DNA from: Stenotrophomonas maltophilia
GTDB lineage: Bacteria; Pseudomonadota; Gammaproteobacteria; Xanthomonadales; Xanthomonadaceae
NCBI RefSeq assembly: GCF_004920835.1
Contig: NZ_QFHO01000001.1
Location: forward strand, 124,001 to 188,000
Length of the DNA stretch: 64,000 bases
Reading direction: 5' to 3'
Shown here: one piece after another, positions 33,417-45,572 of the stretch
Layout: each line of letters starts with the position of its first letter
Numbering within the stretch: the first letter of the stretch is position 1
Program-made: the position numbers and the translations under genes
The notes under the pieces: generated by a model
The model's input: only the letters and a program-made list of their open reading frames with translations
The model's database searches: none
What the model was told of the DNA's origin: nothing

Positions 33417-33619
33417 GGTCCACCTCCTTGAGCCTGCAGGCAGGCTAGCCGTGGGCGATTCTGCGCTCCAGCCGATGATCGTGGATTCACTTTCCAGGCG
33501 CGGCGAACAATCGCCCTGGCGATCGCGGCATGGCAAACGAGAACAGTTCCCATTAGTATTGCGTCATTACGCAGGGATGACCTCCCGGCACCCGCCTTTC
33601 ACCCTTGCTGCCCGTCCGG

Positions 33620-34144
33620 ATGTCCCAGCCGACACTTCCCCGCCCACCTGCGCTGCCGCTGGTGACCTCGCTGGTGCGCCACTACGAGGAACTGGTGGAC
33701 TACCTGCATCGCCGGTTCCGCTCGCCCGGGCTGGCCCGCGAAGTGGTACACGATATCTGTGTACGCCTGCTGGAACGTCCGGCCGTGCATGACGCCCGCC
33801 AACCGATCGCGCTGCTGCGCAGGATCGCCCACGACGCAGCGGTCGACCGCTGCCGCGCCGAGGACCTGCGCCGGCACTGGGTGGAGCCCCGCGCCGAGCT
33901 TCCCGAAGGCGCCTGCGAGCGCCCCGGACCCGAGCGCCAGGCGCAGGGCCAGCAGGCGCTGCAGCGGCTGACCGCCAGCATCGAGCGCATGCCCTGCCGG
34001 CGGCAGCAGGTGTTCATCCTGCACAAGATCCACGAGCTGCCCCAGACCGAAGTGGCGCAGCGGATGGGCATCGGCCTGAAGGCGGTGGAACGTCACCTGC
34101 GCCTGGCCATGGCCGACTGTCGGCTGCACGGTGCGCTGCGGTGA
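33620..34144 (+). CDS. ECF sigma factor, FecI type
   Basis: This 174-residue sigma factor has region 2 (LVRHYEELVDYLHRRFRSPGLAREVVHDICVRLLERP) and region 4 (IERMPCRRQQVFILHKIHELPQTEVAQRMGIGLKAVERHLRLAM), the FecI arrangement. It should direct transcription of the receptor gene when the cognate ligand binds outside. ATG 33620 is preferred to the TTG at 33605. The stop overlaps the FecR gene's GTG. A possible Fur-like AT-rich stretch at 33542-33574 is too weak to call. Confidence 0.9.
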   Translation: MSQPTLPRPPALPLVTSLVRHYEELVDYLHRRFRSPGLAREVVHDICVRLLERPAVHDARQPIALLRRIAHDAAVDRCRAEDLRRHWVEPRAELPEGACERPGPERQAQGQQALQRLTASIERMPCRRQQVFILHKIHELPQTEVAQRMGIGLKAVERHLRLAMADCRLHGALR

Positions 34145-34992
34145 GCCCTGCATCACCCGATCCGGTACCGCCGTCGCCGCCCGCCGAACCGTCCGCCGAG
34201 GACACGCTCGATCAGCACCGGGAGGCACTGAAGGAGCGTTTCCCGTTGCCAGGCCCGGAGCAGCTGCAGCGGCGGCGCGGCGGATCTGGCGCGAAACGGG
34301 TACTGCCGGTGCTGTTGCTGGCGGCCGCTGGGCTGCTGCTGGCCGACCCGGCCTGGCAGGTGCGTGACTACCAGACCGCCGTCGGCGAGCGCCGCGACAT
34401 CGAGCTGCCGGACGGCAGCCGCGTGCTGCTCGACGCGGGAACCCACCTGCAGGTCCGTCGCCACCTGCGTTCGCGGCGGGTACTGCTGGCGCAGGGCCAT
34501 GCGCGCTTCGAGGTGCAGCATTCGGCGTGGCGCCGCTTCCAGGTCGATGCCGGGCCGGTACAGGTACGCAACTACGGCACGGTGTTCGATGTTGACCGCC
34601 AGGGCGATCTCAGCGAGGTCACGCTTTGGCGCGGCGAGGTCGGTGTCAGCGTGGATGGCGGCGGCACCGAGCAGCGGCTGAAGCCGGGGCAGCGCCTGCT
34701 GGCCCAGCCGGGGTCCCTGTCTCCGCCGGAAGCAGTGGATCCGGACCGGGCCGACTGGACCACCGGCCGGCTGCAGTTCGACCGCATGCCGCTGGCCGAG
34801 GTGCTGCGCATCCTGCAGCGCTATCACGACCGTCCGATCGTGCTGGACGACCCGGCACTGGGACCACTGCAGGTGTCGGGCGTGTTCGATGCCGACCGTG
34901 CCGAGACGGCGGTCGCCCTGTTGCCGGAGATCCTGCCGGTCCAGGTGCATACCGCCGCCGACGGCAGCCTGCATCTGCGTGCCCGCGATTGA
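34141..34992 (+). CDS. FecR-family anti-sigma/signal-transfer protein
   Basis: This 283-residue protein has a short cytosolic part (about residues 1-52), one membrane helix (VLPVLLLAAAGLLLAD) and a periplasmic FecR domain (ERRDIELPDGSRVLLDAGTHLQVRR and YGTVFDVDRQGDLSEVTLWRGEVGV), then an STN-like C-terminal end (LQFDRMPLAEVLRILQRY). It relays occupancy of the receptor to the sigma factor. It starts at GTG overlapping the sigma gene's stop. The cytosolic DUF4880-like part is shorter than usual and proline-rich. Confidence 0.9.
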   Translation: MSPASPDPVPPSPPAEPSAEDTLDQHREALKERFPLPGPEQLQRRRGGSGAKRVLPVLLLAAAGLLLADPAWQVRDYQTAVGERRDIELPDGSRVLLDAGTHLQVRRHLRSRRVLLAQGHARFEVQHSAWRRFQVDAGPVQVRNYGTVFDVDRQGDLSEVTLWRGEVGVSVDGGGTEQRLKPGQRLLAQPGSLSPPEAVDPDRADWTTGRLQFDRMPLAEVLRILQRYHDRPIVLDDPALGPLQVSGVFDADRAETAVALLPEILPVQVHTAADGSLHLRARD

Positions 34993-35063
34993 TTGCCACG
35001 CCGAGGGTGGGTTGCGCGCCGTCCCATCCGGCAAGTGCTTGAACCCTTCCGAAGGACCCCCGC

Positions 35064-37493
35064 ATGATCCGCCCTGTTCCGCCTGCCGCGCTGCGCCGGC
35101 TGGCCCCCACCCTGCTTGCCGCCTGCCTGTGTGCGGCGCTGCCCGCCACCGCGCAGACCGCTGCGTCCGCACCTGTCGAACTACACCTGCCGGCCGGCCC
35201 GCTGCAGGCTTCGCTCACGACACTGGCGCGGCAGAGTGGCATCCAGCTGCTGTTCGCTGCCGATAGCGTAAGTGGCCGCAACGCGCCGGCCCTCGACGGC
35301 CGCTACACCCCGCACGACGCCCTGCAGCGCCTGCTGGCCGGGCAAGACCTGGCGATGCAGGAGCGCTCGCCGGGGGTGTTCGTGGTGAGTGCCGCGCCGG
35401 CATCCTCCAAGGCCCGCGCTCCGGCCCGGGCCTCGTCATCGGCAGCGTCCCCGGGCACGACCACTTCGCTGGCCCGCGTCACGGTATCGGCCTCGACCGC
35501 GCGTATGCCGCAGGGCGAGACCGCGATGCCCAACACCATCACCGTGCTGACCCGCGAGGACATCGCGCAGCAGCTGGCGCTGGGCTCGGATGTCTCGCGC
35601 GTGCTGTCGGCGCAGATCCCGGCGTTTGCCCCGGCGCGCGAGAAGATGTCCAACTACGGCGAAACCATGCGTGGCCGCGGCATCCTGTACATGGTCGACG
35701 GCGTGCCGCAGTCGACGCCGCTGCGCGATGGCTCACGTGATTCGCACACCATCGATCCGGCGATGATCGAGCGCATCGAGGTCATCCACGGCGCCAACGC
35801 ACTGCAGGGCATCGGCGGTACCGGTGGCATCGTTAACATCATCACCCGCAGCGCGCCCAGCGAGCCGGGCGCCTTCCTGCTCGACACCAACGTCACCTAC
35901 AGTTCGGCCCTGCCCAGCCGCCACGATGACAATGGCCAGCGCGGCTCGGCACTGGTCGGCGTACGCGGTGAGCGGTTCGATCTGGTGGCCGGCCTGGCCT
36001 ATGAGAAGCAGGGCCTGTACCACGACGGCGAGGGCCGTTCGATCGGTACCAACGCGCAGGGCGAACTGATGGATTCGACATCGTCGAACGTGTTCGCCAA
36101 GCTGGGCTGGAACATTGCCGAGGGCCACCGCCTGCAACTGATGGCCAACCGCTACGAGCTGCGCGGGCTGGACAACTACCTGGCGGTGAACGGTGACTAC
36201 CGCACCGGTCGCCCGACCATTTCGGTCCCCGGCGATACCCCGCTCGATCCGCCGATGAACCGCTCGCGCTCGCTGACGCTGGACTACAGCGCCGCCGACC
36301 TGCTCGGTGGCCACTTCCAGGCGCAGGCCTTCGCGGTGGACTTCGAAGGCCGTTATGGTGCCAGCCAGTGGGATCCGTGGGGCAACACCGGCGCGAACGC
36401 CGCCTGGGACCAGACCCAGAACGAATCGGACAAGCGTGGCTTCAAGCTGACCCAGAGCTGGACCCGCATCGCCGATACCACGCTGGACGTAACCCTGGGC
36501 CTGGACGGCCTGCGCGACCGCACCCACCAGGTACTGCTGGCCAGTGGCATGAACTGGGTGCCGCAGACCACCTACCAGAGCCTGTCGCCGCTGCTGCAGC
36601 TGCACTGGTGGCCAACCGACCACCTGATGCTCTCCGGCGGCCTGCGCTACGAAAAGGGCGAGCTGGAAGTAGGCGACTACACCACCCTGCCCCGCTACGG
36701 CGCGCGCAAGGTGGCAGGCGGCAAGCCGACCATGAGCGAGACCCTGCCCAACTTCGGCGCGGTCTGGTACATCAACGATCGCCTCAACGCCTACGCCTCG
36801 TATTCGGAAGGCTACACCGTGGCCGACGTCGGCCGCGTGCTACGTGCGATCAACCGCGACGGCCAGCGCGTGGACAATCTGATTGACCTGTCACCGGTGG
36901 TTTCGGACAACCGCGAGATCGGGCTGGAGTACGACGATGGCCGTTTCAGTGGCGATATTGCGTACTACACCTCCGAATCCAAGCTGGGCTCGGTGCTGAT
37001 CTACGATCCGGGCATCGACGCCTATGCGGTGCAGCGCCAGGCCACCCGCGTGGAAGGTTTTGAAAGCAACCTGCGCCTGCGCTTGGGCGACAGCCGGCTG
37101 GGCCTGGGTTATGCACGCGCCAATGGCCGCTACGATGCCGACGTCGACGGCCGCCTCGACAGCGACCTGGCCGGCGTCAACATCGCGCCGAACCGGCTGA
37201 CCGCGTTCTGGGAACAGAGCTGGACACCACAGCTGAGCACCCGCCTGCAGGCCAGCCACGCCTTCGACCGCGACTTCGATCTGCGTGGCGCGCAGGTGGC
37301 GGAGTTCAAGGGTTACACCACGATGGACCTGGTGGCCCGCTATGTACTGGACAAGCACAGCTTCACCCTGGGCGTGCAGAACCTGGCGAACAAGCAGTAC
37401 ATCAGCTACTACTCGCAGACCACGCCGTCGAACCCGAGCTATTTCTCGGGCCGTGGCCGAGTGCTGACGCTGGGGTGGCAGTACCAGTACTAA
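35064..37493 (+). CDS. TonB-dependent transducer with STN signalling domain (FecA type)
   Basis: This 809-residue outer-membrane receptor has a signal peptide (LAPTLLAACLCAALPATAQ) and an N-terminal STN domain (about residues 38-112: LHLPAGPLQASLTTLARQSG and LLFAADSV). An alanine/serine linker follows, then a plug with RGRGILYMVDGVPQ and a barrel ending in aromatic GWQYQY. With FecI- and FecR-type genes just upstream it forms a complete cell-surface signalling set that turns on its own expression. The ligand is likely an iron chelate but cannot be named. Confidence 0.92.
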   Translation: MIRPVPPAALRRLAPTLLAACLCAALPATAQTAASAPVELHLPAGPLQASLTTLARQSGIQLLFAADSVSGRNAPALDGRYTPHDALQRLLAGQDLAMQERSPGVFVVSAAPASSKARAPARASSSAASPGTTTSLARVTVSASTARMPQGETAMPNTITVLTREDIAQQLALGSDVSRVLSAQIPAFAPAREKMSNYGETMRGRGILYMVDGVPQSTPLRDGSRDSHTIDPAMIERIEVIHGANALQGIGGTGGIVNIITRSAPSEPGAFLLDTNVTYSSALPSRHDDNGQRGSALVGVRGERFDLVAGLAYEKQGLYHDGEGRSIGTNAQGELMDSTSSNVFAKLGWNIAEGHRLQLMANRYELRGLDNYLAVNGDYRTGRPTISVPGDTPLDPPMNRSRSLTLDYSAADLLGGHFQAQAFAVDFEGRYGASQWDPWGNTGANAAWDQTQNESDKRGFKLTQSWTRIADTTLDVTLGLDGLRDRTHQVLLASGMNWVPQTTYQSLSPLLQLHWWPTDHLMLSGGLRYEKGELEVGDYTTLPRYGARKVAGGKPTMSETLPNFGAVWYINDRLNAYASYSEGYTVADVGRVLRAINRDGQRVDNLIDLSPVVSDNREIGLEYDDGRFSGDIAYYTSESKLGSVLIYDPGIDAYAVQRQATRVEGFESNLRLRLGDSRLGLGYARANGRYDADVDGRLDSDLAGVNIAPNRLTAFWEQSWTPQLSTRLQASHAFDRDFDLRGAQVAEFKGYTTMDLVARYVLDKHSFTLGVQNLANKQYISYYSQTTPSNPSYFSGRGRVLTLGWQYQY

Positions 37494-37546
37494 GCCTGCA
37501 CAGGGCCCGGGGCGCAGCTGCCCCGGGCCGTGCTTCAAGCCTCGGA

Positions 37547-40361
<2,815 letters not shown>

Positions 40362-40365
40362 TTCT

Positions 40366-40447
40366 GTCGAGCTTGCTCGACCGAAGCAGAGCAGTCGAGC
40401 ATGGCTCGACGCCACAAAGAGCAAGCCGAGGGTGGGCTCGGCTCTAC
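40366..40447. repeat. Cluster of SMAG-like palindromes downstream of blaL1
   Basis: GTCGAGC-TT-GCTCGAC lies at 40366-40381, GTCGAGC-ATG-GCTCGAC at 40394-40410, and GCCGAGGGTGGGCTCGGC ending CTAC at 40425-40447. Together they form a hairpin-rich stretch after blaL1. Confidence 0.72.
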
Positions 40448-40463
40448 ATTGGGCGCGCCGAAG

Positions 40464-40488
40464 GGTGCCGGTCAGGACGACCGGCACC
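40464..40488. terminator. Strong 10-bp hairpin between convergent blaL1 and DUF411 genes
   Basis: GGTGCCGGTC (40464-40473) pairs perfectly with GACCGGCACC (40479-40488) across a 5-base loop. It has no T-run, but it is the most stable structure in the convergent gap and could stop or protect transcripts from both sides. Confidence 0.5.
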
Positions 40489-40496
40489 GCCGCCTG

Positions 40497-41036
40497 TCAG
40501 CCGCCCTGCCCGTGCTGGGCAAACGGCTCGGTGGTGCCATCGTTGCGCACCAGTTCAACGGTGTACGGCTGCACGTAGCCATCCGGCATTTCCATGCCAG
40601 GCGAGCCGGCTGGCATGCCCGGCAGCACCAGGCCGCGCGCGGCCGGCGGCTCGGCCAGCAGTCGCTTGATGTCCTCGGCCGGGATGTGGCCTTCAACCAC
40701 GTAACCACCGATCTCGGCGGTGTGGCAGGAGGCCTTGCCGACCGGCACACCCAGCCGGACCTTGATCGGGTTCATGTCATCAGTATTGCGCACATCCACC
40801 TGGAAGCCTTCGGCCTTCAGGTGGTCGACCCAGATGCCGCAGCAGCCGCAGCTGGCGGTCTTGTGCACGATGGCGATGGGCAGTGCCGGATCCACCTGCG
40901 ACGGGCCGGCCTTGATCGGTGCCGCCGGGGCTTCGGTGGCAACCGGCGCGGCAGACGATTCTTCAGCAGCACGCGCGCAGGCGGTAGTGGCCAGCACGGT
41001 GCCCAGCAACAGGCTGAGGGAGAGAGAACGGTTCAT
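40497..41036 (-). CDS. DUF411 periplasmic metal-binding lipoprotein-like protein
   Basis: This 179-residue exported protein belongs to DUF411, a family common in copper-resistance clusters. A signal peptide ends near LLLGTVLATTACA, with a cysteine that might be lipidated. An alanine/proline linker leads to the conserved domain: HKTASCGCCGIWVDHLKAEGF with a CGCC centre, then GKASCHTAEIGGYVVEGHIPA. The cysteines are placed to bind copper. ATG 41036 begins the signal peptide. The CopL-like gene lies 116 bases upstream in the same direction, and the two are probably one copper-responsive unit. Confidence 0.87.
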   Translation of the reverse strand: MNRSLSLSLLLGTVLATTACARAAEESSAAPVATEAPAAPIKAGPSQVDPALPIAIVHKTASCGCCGIWVDHLKAEGFQVDVRNTDDMNPIKVRLGVPVGKASCHTAEIGGYVVEGHIPAEDIKRLLAEPPAARGLVLPGMPAGSPGMEMPDGYVQPYTVELVRNDGTTEPFAQHGQGG

Positions 41037-41152
41037 GGTGTTGATTCCTTTGCAGATGCGGGCAACGCGGCCCGCTGCCTGCGCGTCGAAGGCACAGGCA
41101 GAGTCGAGAGTGAGTCGAGCAGCTACGGCAGGCGCTTGAGGCCTGCAGGGAA

Positions 41153-41485
41153 TCACACGATGGGAGGGCGTAGCGGATCCGGCAACGGAGGCGGTGCGCG
41201 TTGCTGGGTGCTGGCGGGCAAAGGCGCCTCACGCCAGGGTGACGCCGGGGTTCCGCTCAGGGTGGCCAGCATGCCGAGGCTGGCCGGCGGGCATTCGCAC
41301 TCATTGCTCTGGCAGACCGTTGATGCTGCCTCGTCGCAGCATCCGGGCATGGCAGCGGAATGCGGTGCGGCGCAATGGTCCGCGCTGGACTGCGCCGCGT
41401 ACGAGGATGAGGCAACCGCAAGCGCCGGTGCATTCAGCACCAGGGCAAGGAGAAGCATCCATCTCAGCAGCAGGCCAGGCAGGTT
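41153..41485 (-). CDS. CopL-like Cys/His-rich metal-binding protein
   Basis: This 110-residue exported protein has a signal-like opening (LPGLLLRWMLLLALVLNAPALAVA), then a cysteine- and histidine-rich middle (HCAAPHS, MPGCCDEA, VCQSNECECPP) and a proline tail ending PPLPDPLRPPIV. Both the Cys/His pattern and the tail fit CopL-family regulators, known upstream of copAB in Xanthomonas and Stenotrophomonas. The start is uncertain: the frame opens at TTG 41521, inside the end of the upstream gene; GTG 41485 is chosen, and ATG 41458 is possible. No copAB follows here; a DUF411 gene does. Confidence 0.68.
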   Translation of the reverse strand, partial: NLPGLLLRWMLLLALVLNAPALAVASSSYAAQSSADHCAAPHSAAMPGCCDEAASTVCQSNECECPPASLGMLATLSGTPASPWREAPLPASTQQRAPPPLPDPLRPPIV

Positions 41486-41513
41486 CACCCGTTGATGATA
41501 GCCGATGAACGCA

Positions 41514-43799
41514 TCACGCAATCGCCGCTGCCATCGCCTGCATCCGCACCGGAATCGACTTGGCCGCCGGGGTGCCGCTGACCCGATCGTAATAGTCCAG
41601 CGGTAGCAGCGGGTTCAACTCGGGGTAGTAACCGGCCAACGCGCCGCGCGGCATCGGGTAGTCCAGCACGGTCAGGCCCTCGATGCGTCGGTTCACGCCG
41701 TCGCCGCTGATCGTCTCCAGGCTGACCAGTGCTTCCTTCTCCAGCCCGCGTGCCAGCCGGTCCTCGATGTTCATGAACAACACCATGCGGTCGTTGTAGA
41801 CGCCGCGATAGCGGTCGTTGTAGCTGTAGATGGTGGTGTTGTACTGGTCGTGCGAGCGCACTGTGGCCAACCGCAGCATCTCGGGGTCATCCACGGGCGC
41901 GTCCACGTCCAGCCCCGGCATCACCAGGATGTTGGCCTTGCCGTTGGGCGTGGGCCACACGCGACGGCGCGGTGGAATGTCCAGATGGAAGCCGTGCGGC
42001 TGCTGGATGCGCTCGTTGAAGCCGGTGTAGATATCCGGGTACACCGCCGCGATCAGCTCGCGGATGGGTGCGTAGTCATGCATGCACCCGGCCCAGTCGA
42101 CCTTGCTGTGCGGCAGTGTTGCCATCGCCATGCGGCAGACGATCTCGACCTCCGGGAGCACGTCCGTGCTGACCGGCTCGAGCACGCCGCGCGAAGCGGT
42201 CACGTTCGACATCGCGTCTTCGATGGTGACGAACTGCTCGCCGGCAGGCGTAACGATGCGCTCCGAACGCGCGACTACCGGCAGGATCAAGGAATCGCGG
42301 CCATGCACCAGGTGACCCCGATTGAGTTTGGTGGCGATGCCGACCGTCAACTCCAGGCCACGCATGGCCTCATACGCGCGCGTTGTATCGGGCACGGCGT
42401 GGATGAAGTTGCCCCCCATACCGATGAACACCTTGGCGCTGCCGTCCAGCATCGCCTCGATCGATTCGACCACGTGATGACCGTGCTCGCGCGGCGGATC
42501 GAAGCCGAACACCTGCTGCACGCGGTCCAGATAGGCTGGCTTGGGTTTCTCGTCGATGCCGACGGTACGGTCGCCCTGCACGTTGGAATGGCCACGGATC
42601 GGCCCGATGCCTGCGCCGGGCTTGCCGAAGTTGCCACGCAGCAACAGCAGATTGGCCACCTGCTGCAGCAGGGTCGAACCATACTGATGCTGGGTCAGGC
42701 CCATGCCGTAGCAGATCACCGTGGCCTTGGAGCGGATGTAGATCTCGGCGCAGCGGCGGATCTGCGCCTGCGTGATGCCGGAGACCTGCACGATCTCGTC
42801 CCAGTCCTGCGCCATCACATCTTTGCGCAGTGCGTCCAGGCCCACCGTGTGCTCGGCCAGGAAATCGTGGTCAAGCACGCGCTCGCCCTGCGCTTCGCGC
42901 TCGAACATTACCTTCATCATGCCCTTGATCAGGGCCAGGTCGCCGCCGATGCGGATGTGCACGAACTCGCTGGTGATCTCGGTCGAACCGAACGTGGCCA
43001 TCTGCACCATGTCCTGCGGCTCGGCGAAGCGGATCAGCGCGCGCTCTGGCATCGGATTGACCGCCACGATCGGGATGCCGCGTTTGCGCGCCTCGACCAG
43101 GTTGCTCATCATCCGCGGCGAATTGGTGCCGGTGTTCTGGCCGATCACGAAGATCGCCTCGGCGTGCTCGAAATCCTGCAGCACGATGGTGCCCTTGCCC
43201 ACGCCGATGGCCGGCGGCAGGCCGCGGCTGGTCGGCTCGTGGCACATGTTCGAGCAGTCCGGGAAATTGTTGGTGCCGAACTCGCGCACGAAGATCGAAT
43301 ACAGGAACGCGGCTTCGTTGGGTGTACGGCCGGAGGTGTAGAACTCGGCCTGGTGCGGGCTGTCCAGCGCCTGCAGATGACGGCCGATCAAGGCAAACGC
43401 CTCGTCCCAGCTGCAGGGAACGTAATGATCGGTGGACGCGTCGTAGCGCATCGGCTCGGTCAGCCGGCCCTGCATTTCCAGCCAGTAGTCGGTCTGCGCC
43501 ATCAGCTCGGTGACCGTGTGCTGGGCGAACAGCTCGCGGCCGGCACGGAACTGGGTGGCTTCCCAGGCCAGCGCCTTGGCACCGTTCTCGCAGAATTCCA
43601 GCTTCTTGCGTTCGTCGGCATCGGGGAACGCACAGCTGGGGCACTTGAAGCCACCGGGCTGGTTCATCGCCAGCAGCGCCTTCGAGCCCTTGCCGATCAC
43701 ACTCTGCTGCAACAGCACCTTGGCCGTGGCACCAGCGGCACCCCAGCCACCGGCCGGCTGGTTGTAGGGCTTGTAACGCGGCGGCTTCTGCTCGGACAT
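41514..43799 (-). CDS. YdeP/FdhF-type molybdopterin oxidoreductase
   Basis: This 761-residue protein resembles E. coli YdeP, a formate-dehydrogenase-like molybdoenzyme linked to acid resistance. The N terminus has CPSC (53-56) and a further cysteine at 70 (LEFCENGAKALAWE) that may bind an iron-sulfur cluster. The molybdopterin domain has TSGRTPNEAAFLYS, SNMCHEPTS with the putative metal-ligand cysteine, GQNTGTNSPRM and GHSNVQGDRTVG. ATG 43799 starts the conserved region; longer frames run into the divergent promoter region. FdhD, needed to sulfurate such enzymes, is encoded divergently next door. The physiological substrate is unknown. Confidence 0.88.
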   Translation of the reverse strand: MSEQKPPRYKPYNQPAGGWGAAGATAKVLLQQSVIGKGSKALLAMNQPGGFKCPSCAFPDADERKKLEFCENGAKALAWEATQFRAGRELFAQHTVTELMAQTDYWLEMQGRLTEPMRYDASTDHYVPCSWDEAFALIGRHLQALDSPHQAEFYTSGRTPNEAAFLYSIFVREFGTNNFPDCSNMCHEPTSRGLPPAIGVGKGTIVLQDFEHAEAIFVIGQNTGTNSPRMMSNLVEARKRGIPIVAVNPMPERALIRFAEPQDMVQMATFGSTEITSEFVHIRIGGDLALIKGMMKVMFEREAQGERVLDHDFLAEHTVGLDALRKDVMAQDWDEIVQVSGITQAQIRRCAEIYIRSKATVICYGMGLTQHQYGSTLLQQVANLLLLRGNFGKPGAGIGPIRGHSNVQGDRTVGIDEKPKPAYLDRVQQVFGFDPPREHGHHVVESIEAMLDGSAKVFIGMGGNFIHAVPDTTRAYEAMRGLELTVGIATKLNRGHLVHGRDSLILPVVARSERIVTPAGEQFVTIEDAMSNVTASRGVLEPVSTDVLPEVEIVCRMAMATLPHSKVDWAGCMHDYAPIRELIAAVYPDIYTGFNERIQQPHGFHLDIPPRRRVWPTPNGKANILVMPGLDVDAPVDDPEMLRLATVRSHDQYNTTIYSYNDRYRGVYNDRMVLFMNIEDRLARGLEKEALVSLETISGDGVNRRIEGLTVLDYPMPRGALAGYYPELNPLLPLDYYDRVSGTPAAKSIPVRMQAMAAAIA

Positions 43800-44042
43800 G
43801 TTCGGGAACCTGGCGGGAGGAACACAACAATCAACGGCACGAGACGGGCCCGATGCGGCTTCTGCAGCGCGGCCAGCCCCGCAGTCAAGCACGGACAAGG
43901 CCGCTTCGCCAGAGGCAGACGCTGTTTTCAGCGCAGCGTGCCATGACAACGGTTACACCCGCGTCAGCGCCCGGCCACTGCGCTATTCTCGAAGCCGTGG
44001 GTGGTCCACCACCTGCGTATTTCCCTTGCCCGGACGCGCTGC

Positions 44043-44891
44043 ATGCCTGACTCGACCCCGCCGCACATCCCGCCTGCCGGCACGGCCCAGCGCCCGTTGC
44101 AGCGCTGGCGCAGCGAGGGGCACCAGCAGCAGGTCGACGTGGTGGCCGAGGAAGTGCCGGTTGCACTGCGCTACAACGGCGCCGCCTTCGCGGTGATGAT
44201 GGCCACGCCCTGCGACCTGGAAGACTTCGCGCTGGGTTTTTCGCTTAGCGAGGGGCTGATCACTACGCCCTCGCAACTGCTGTCGATCGAGGTCCGCCCG
44301 CAGCTGGAGGGCATCGAGCTGCAGATGACCGTTTCTGAAGACGCACCCGGTGCCGATCTGGATCCGGCCAATGGCCGCCTGCTGCCCGGTCGCGGTGGCT
44401 GTGGCCTGTGCGGCACGCGCCAGCTGGAGGATGTGCTGCGCCCGCTGCCGCAGATCCGCGAGCGCCGCACCTATCCGCATGCCGCATTGCTGCGGGCGCT
44501 GGCCACGCTGGCGCAGCATCAGCCGATGAATGCGGTGAGTGGATCGACGCACGCCGCGGCCTGGGCCGATGCCAGCGGGCGGATCGGCTGGGTGCGCGAA
44601 GACGTCGGCCGTCACAATGCGTTGGACAAACTGATCGGCGCCCTGCATCACAACGAGCACGCCATCGACGGCGGGTTGCTGGTGATTTCCAGCCGGGCCA
44701 GCTATGAAATGGTCAGCAAGGCGATACGTGCGGGTGCCAGCGTGCTGGCAGCGGTGTCGGCGCCGACCGCGCTGGCGATCGACCTGGCCCGCAGTGCGGG
44801 ACTGTGCCTGGTCGGGTTCGCGCGGGAGAGCGGGTTCAATGTGTATACCCATCCCGAACGGCTGCAGGCGGACGACAGCCACGATAGCTGA
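44043..44891 (+). CDS. fdhD: FdhD: sulfurtransferase for molybdenum cofactor of formate-dehydrogenase-type enzymes
   Basis: This 282-residue protein passes sulfur from a cysteine desulfurase to the bis-MGD cofactor of formate-dehydrogenase-like enzymes. The catalytic CxxC is present as GGCGLCGT (C120, C123). Family blocks EVPVALRYNG, DLEDFALGFSLSEGLI, VREDVGRHNALDKLIG and LLVISSRASYEMVSKA are clear. ATG 44043 was chosen; the frame is open a little further up. It is divergent from the YdeP-type gene across 243 bases in which I see no other gene, which supports joint function. Confidence 0.93.
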   Translation: MPDSTPPHIPPAGTAQRPLQRWRSEGHQQQVDVVAEEVPVALRYNGAAFAVMMATPCDLEDFALGFSLSEGLITTPSQLLSIEVRPQLEGIELQMTVSEDAPGADLDPANGRLLPGRGGCGLCGTRQLEDVLRPLPQIRERRTYPHAALLRALATLAQHQPMNAVSGSTHAAAWADASGRIGWVREDVGRHNALDKLIGALHHNEHAIDGGLLVISSRASYEMVSKAIRAGASVLAAVSAPTALAIDLARSAGLCLVGFARESGFNVYTHPERLQADDSHDS

Positions 44892-44929
44892 GAACGGCCG
44901 GGAGCAAGACACCCCCGGCCTGATGGACC

Positions 44930-45466
44930 TCAGCGCAGCGCCACCTTGGGGAAGTCCACCGGCACGTCGAACGCCACGTTGATGTAGTTGGTGAACAGGT
45001 TGAGCGCCACATGGGCGAGGATCTCGACGATCTGCTCGTCATCGAAGCCGGCTGCGCGCAGCGCCTGCACATCACCGTCGGTGATCTGTGCACGCTGTTC
45101 AACCACCTTCAGCGCGAAGTCGAGCGCCGCCGAGGTGGCCGGATCACTGGACTGGCCGATCTGCGCGGCAGCCATCTGTTCGCTGCTGGCGCCGGCCTTT
45201 CGACCCAACGCCGTGTGCGCCGCCAGGCAGTACTCGCAGGCGTTGCGATTGGCGATGGCGACGGCGATCTGCTCGCCCAGCAACGGCGACAGCCGACCGC
45301 CGCCCAGCGCGCCGAACGAACCCCACATGCTCTGCAGGGCGGCCGGCGAGTTGGCCACGGCGCGGAACATGGCTGGGGTGGCGCCGAAAGCGGCGTGGAC
45401 CTGGCCCAGCAGGGCCTGGCGCTCGGCAGTGGTGGCGGAGGCATCGATCAGGGGGACACGGGACAT
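44930..45466 (-). CDS. AhpD-like carboxymuconolactone-decarboxylase family protein
   Basis: This 178-residue cytosolic protein carries the AhpD-type redox motif ACEYCLAAH (C-x-x-C with a following histidine) after GEQIAVAIANRNA. Members act as peroxidase-type reductants or decarboxylases; with this motif a thiol-peroxidase role is more likely. It is divergent from the AraC regulator at 45573, which is the probable controller. Confidence 0.88.
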   Translation of the reverse strand: MSRVPLIDASATTAERQALLGQVHAAFGATPAMFRAVANSPAALQSMWGSFGALGGGRLSPLLGEQIAVAIANRNACEYCLAAHTALGRKAGASSEQMAAAQIGQSSDPATSAALDFALKVVEQRAQITDGDVQALRAAGFDDEQIVEILAHVALNLFTNYINVAFDVPVDFPKVALR

Positions 45467-45572
45467 GGTGGATCTCCTTGGGAAAGCGCCCGGGATTGGA
45501 CGACCTGCTCATCCTAGGTAGACTCGACGGACGCATTGGTCGTAATAAGCCGCATCTATTGTCCATTCGTCC

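Noticed and set aside
33540-33576. Possible Fur box upstream of the FecI-type sigma gene
   Set aside because: The AT-rich stretch shows only a weak match to the Fur consensus, and I cannot score it.
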